The notes beneath the pieces were generated by a model. The model was not told the origin of the DNA. It did no database searches and was given only the letters and a program-made list of their open reading frames with translations. Positions 6,182 through 6,198 of a stretch of DNA of 6,198 bases are shown here, in pieces. Origin of the DNA: Candidatus Symbiothrix sp. (GTDB taxonomy: Bacteria; Bacteroidota; Bacteroidia; Bacteroidales; Azobacteroidaceae). The stretch spans positions 1-6,198 of the forward strand of contig JAISWY010000258.1 of NCBI GenBank assembly GCA_031270925.1. The letters run 5' to 3'. A program made the translations under genes and the position numbers. Position 1 is the stretch's first letter; the number at the start of each line of letters is the position of its first letter.

Positions 6182-6198
6182 AAGTAATCAACGAACTG
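6178..6198 (+). CDS. Start of the third nuo gene, probably nuoC or fused nuoCD (cut by window end)
   Basis: Only MKVINEL is visible. The strong Shine-Dalgarno sequence, the ATGA overlap with nuoB and the conserved nuoA-nuoB-nuoC gene order make this the complex I 30-kDa subunit or, as is common in Bacteroidales, a NuoC-NuoD fusion. Seven residues cannot prove the family or distinguish between the two forms. Confidence 0.6.

Noticed and set aside
1..6198. Search for mobile elements, CRISPR repeats, tRNA or rRNA genes, toxin-antitoxin pairs or a novel multi-gene system
   Set aside because: All long frames are ordinary metabolic or transport genes; no terminal repeats, transposase motifs, regularly spaced repeats or cloverleaf-like sequences were seen.

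Overview
The window looks like chromosomal DNA of a member of the Bacteroidota, most likely Bacteroidales. Three things point there. Three upstream regions carry the lineage-specific -7 box TAnnTTTG. One gene is a Bacteroides-type serine palmitoyltransferase, the entry enzyme of bacterial sphingolipid synthesis. The NuoA and NuoB proteins, and the mostly Shine-Dalgarno-free starts, also fit. The genus cannot be named from this sequence.

Layout from left to right. (1) The C-terminal end of an MFS transporter on the + strand runs in from outside the window. (2) Three minus-strand genes follow, in transcription order spt (4888 to 3692), a YgiQ-type radical SAM protein (3655 to 1844) and folC (1761 to 460). 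The spt-ygiQ gap is 36 bp with no visible promoter, so these two are probably co-transcribed. folC has its own candidate promoter in the 82-bp gap after ygiQ. Its 3' end overlaps the 3' end of the MFS gene by 28 bp, tail to tail. (3) A 292-bp divergent intergenic region (4889-5180) holds a -7 box for spt on the minus strand and a full -33/-7 promoter for the nuo operon on the + strand, plus small dyads. (4) On the + strand the first genes of a complex I operon follow: nuoA, nuoB (10-bp overlap) and the first seven codons of nuoC or a fused nuoCD (ATGA overlap). The window then ends.

Functionally this is mostly core metabolism: folate polyglutamylation (FolC), sphingoid base formation (Spt), respiratory NADH or quinone oxidoreductase assembly (Nuo), a conserved radical SAM enzyme of unknown reaction (YgiQ) and an uncharacterised transporter. 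The minus-strand genes share no obvious pathway.

I found no mobile element, CRISPR array, tRNA, rRNA or sign of a new defence or biosynthetic system. The items worth a second look are small: a 14-bp tandem repeat and an 11-bp perfect inverted repeat inside folC, a 14-bp palindrome in the nuo leader, an extra cysteine pair in NuoB, and a second cysteine cluster in YgiQ. No gene-free stretch exceeds 300 bp.
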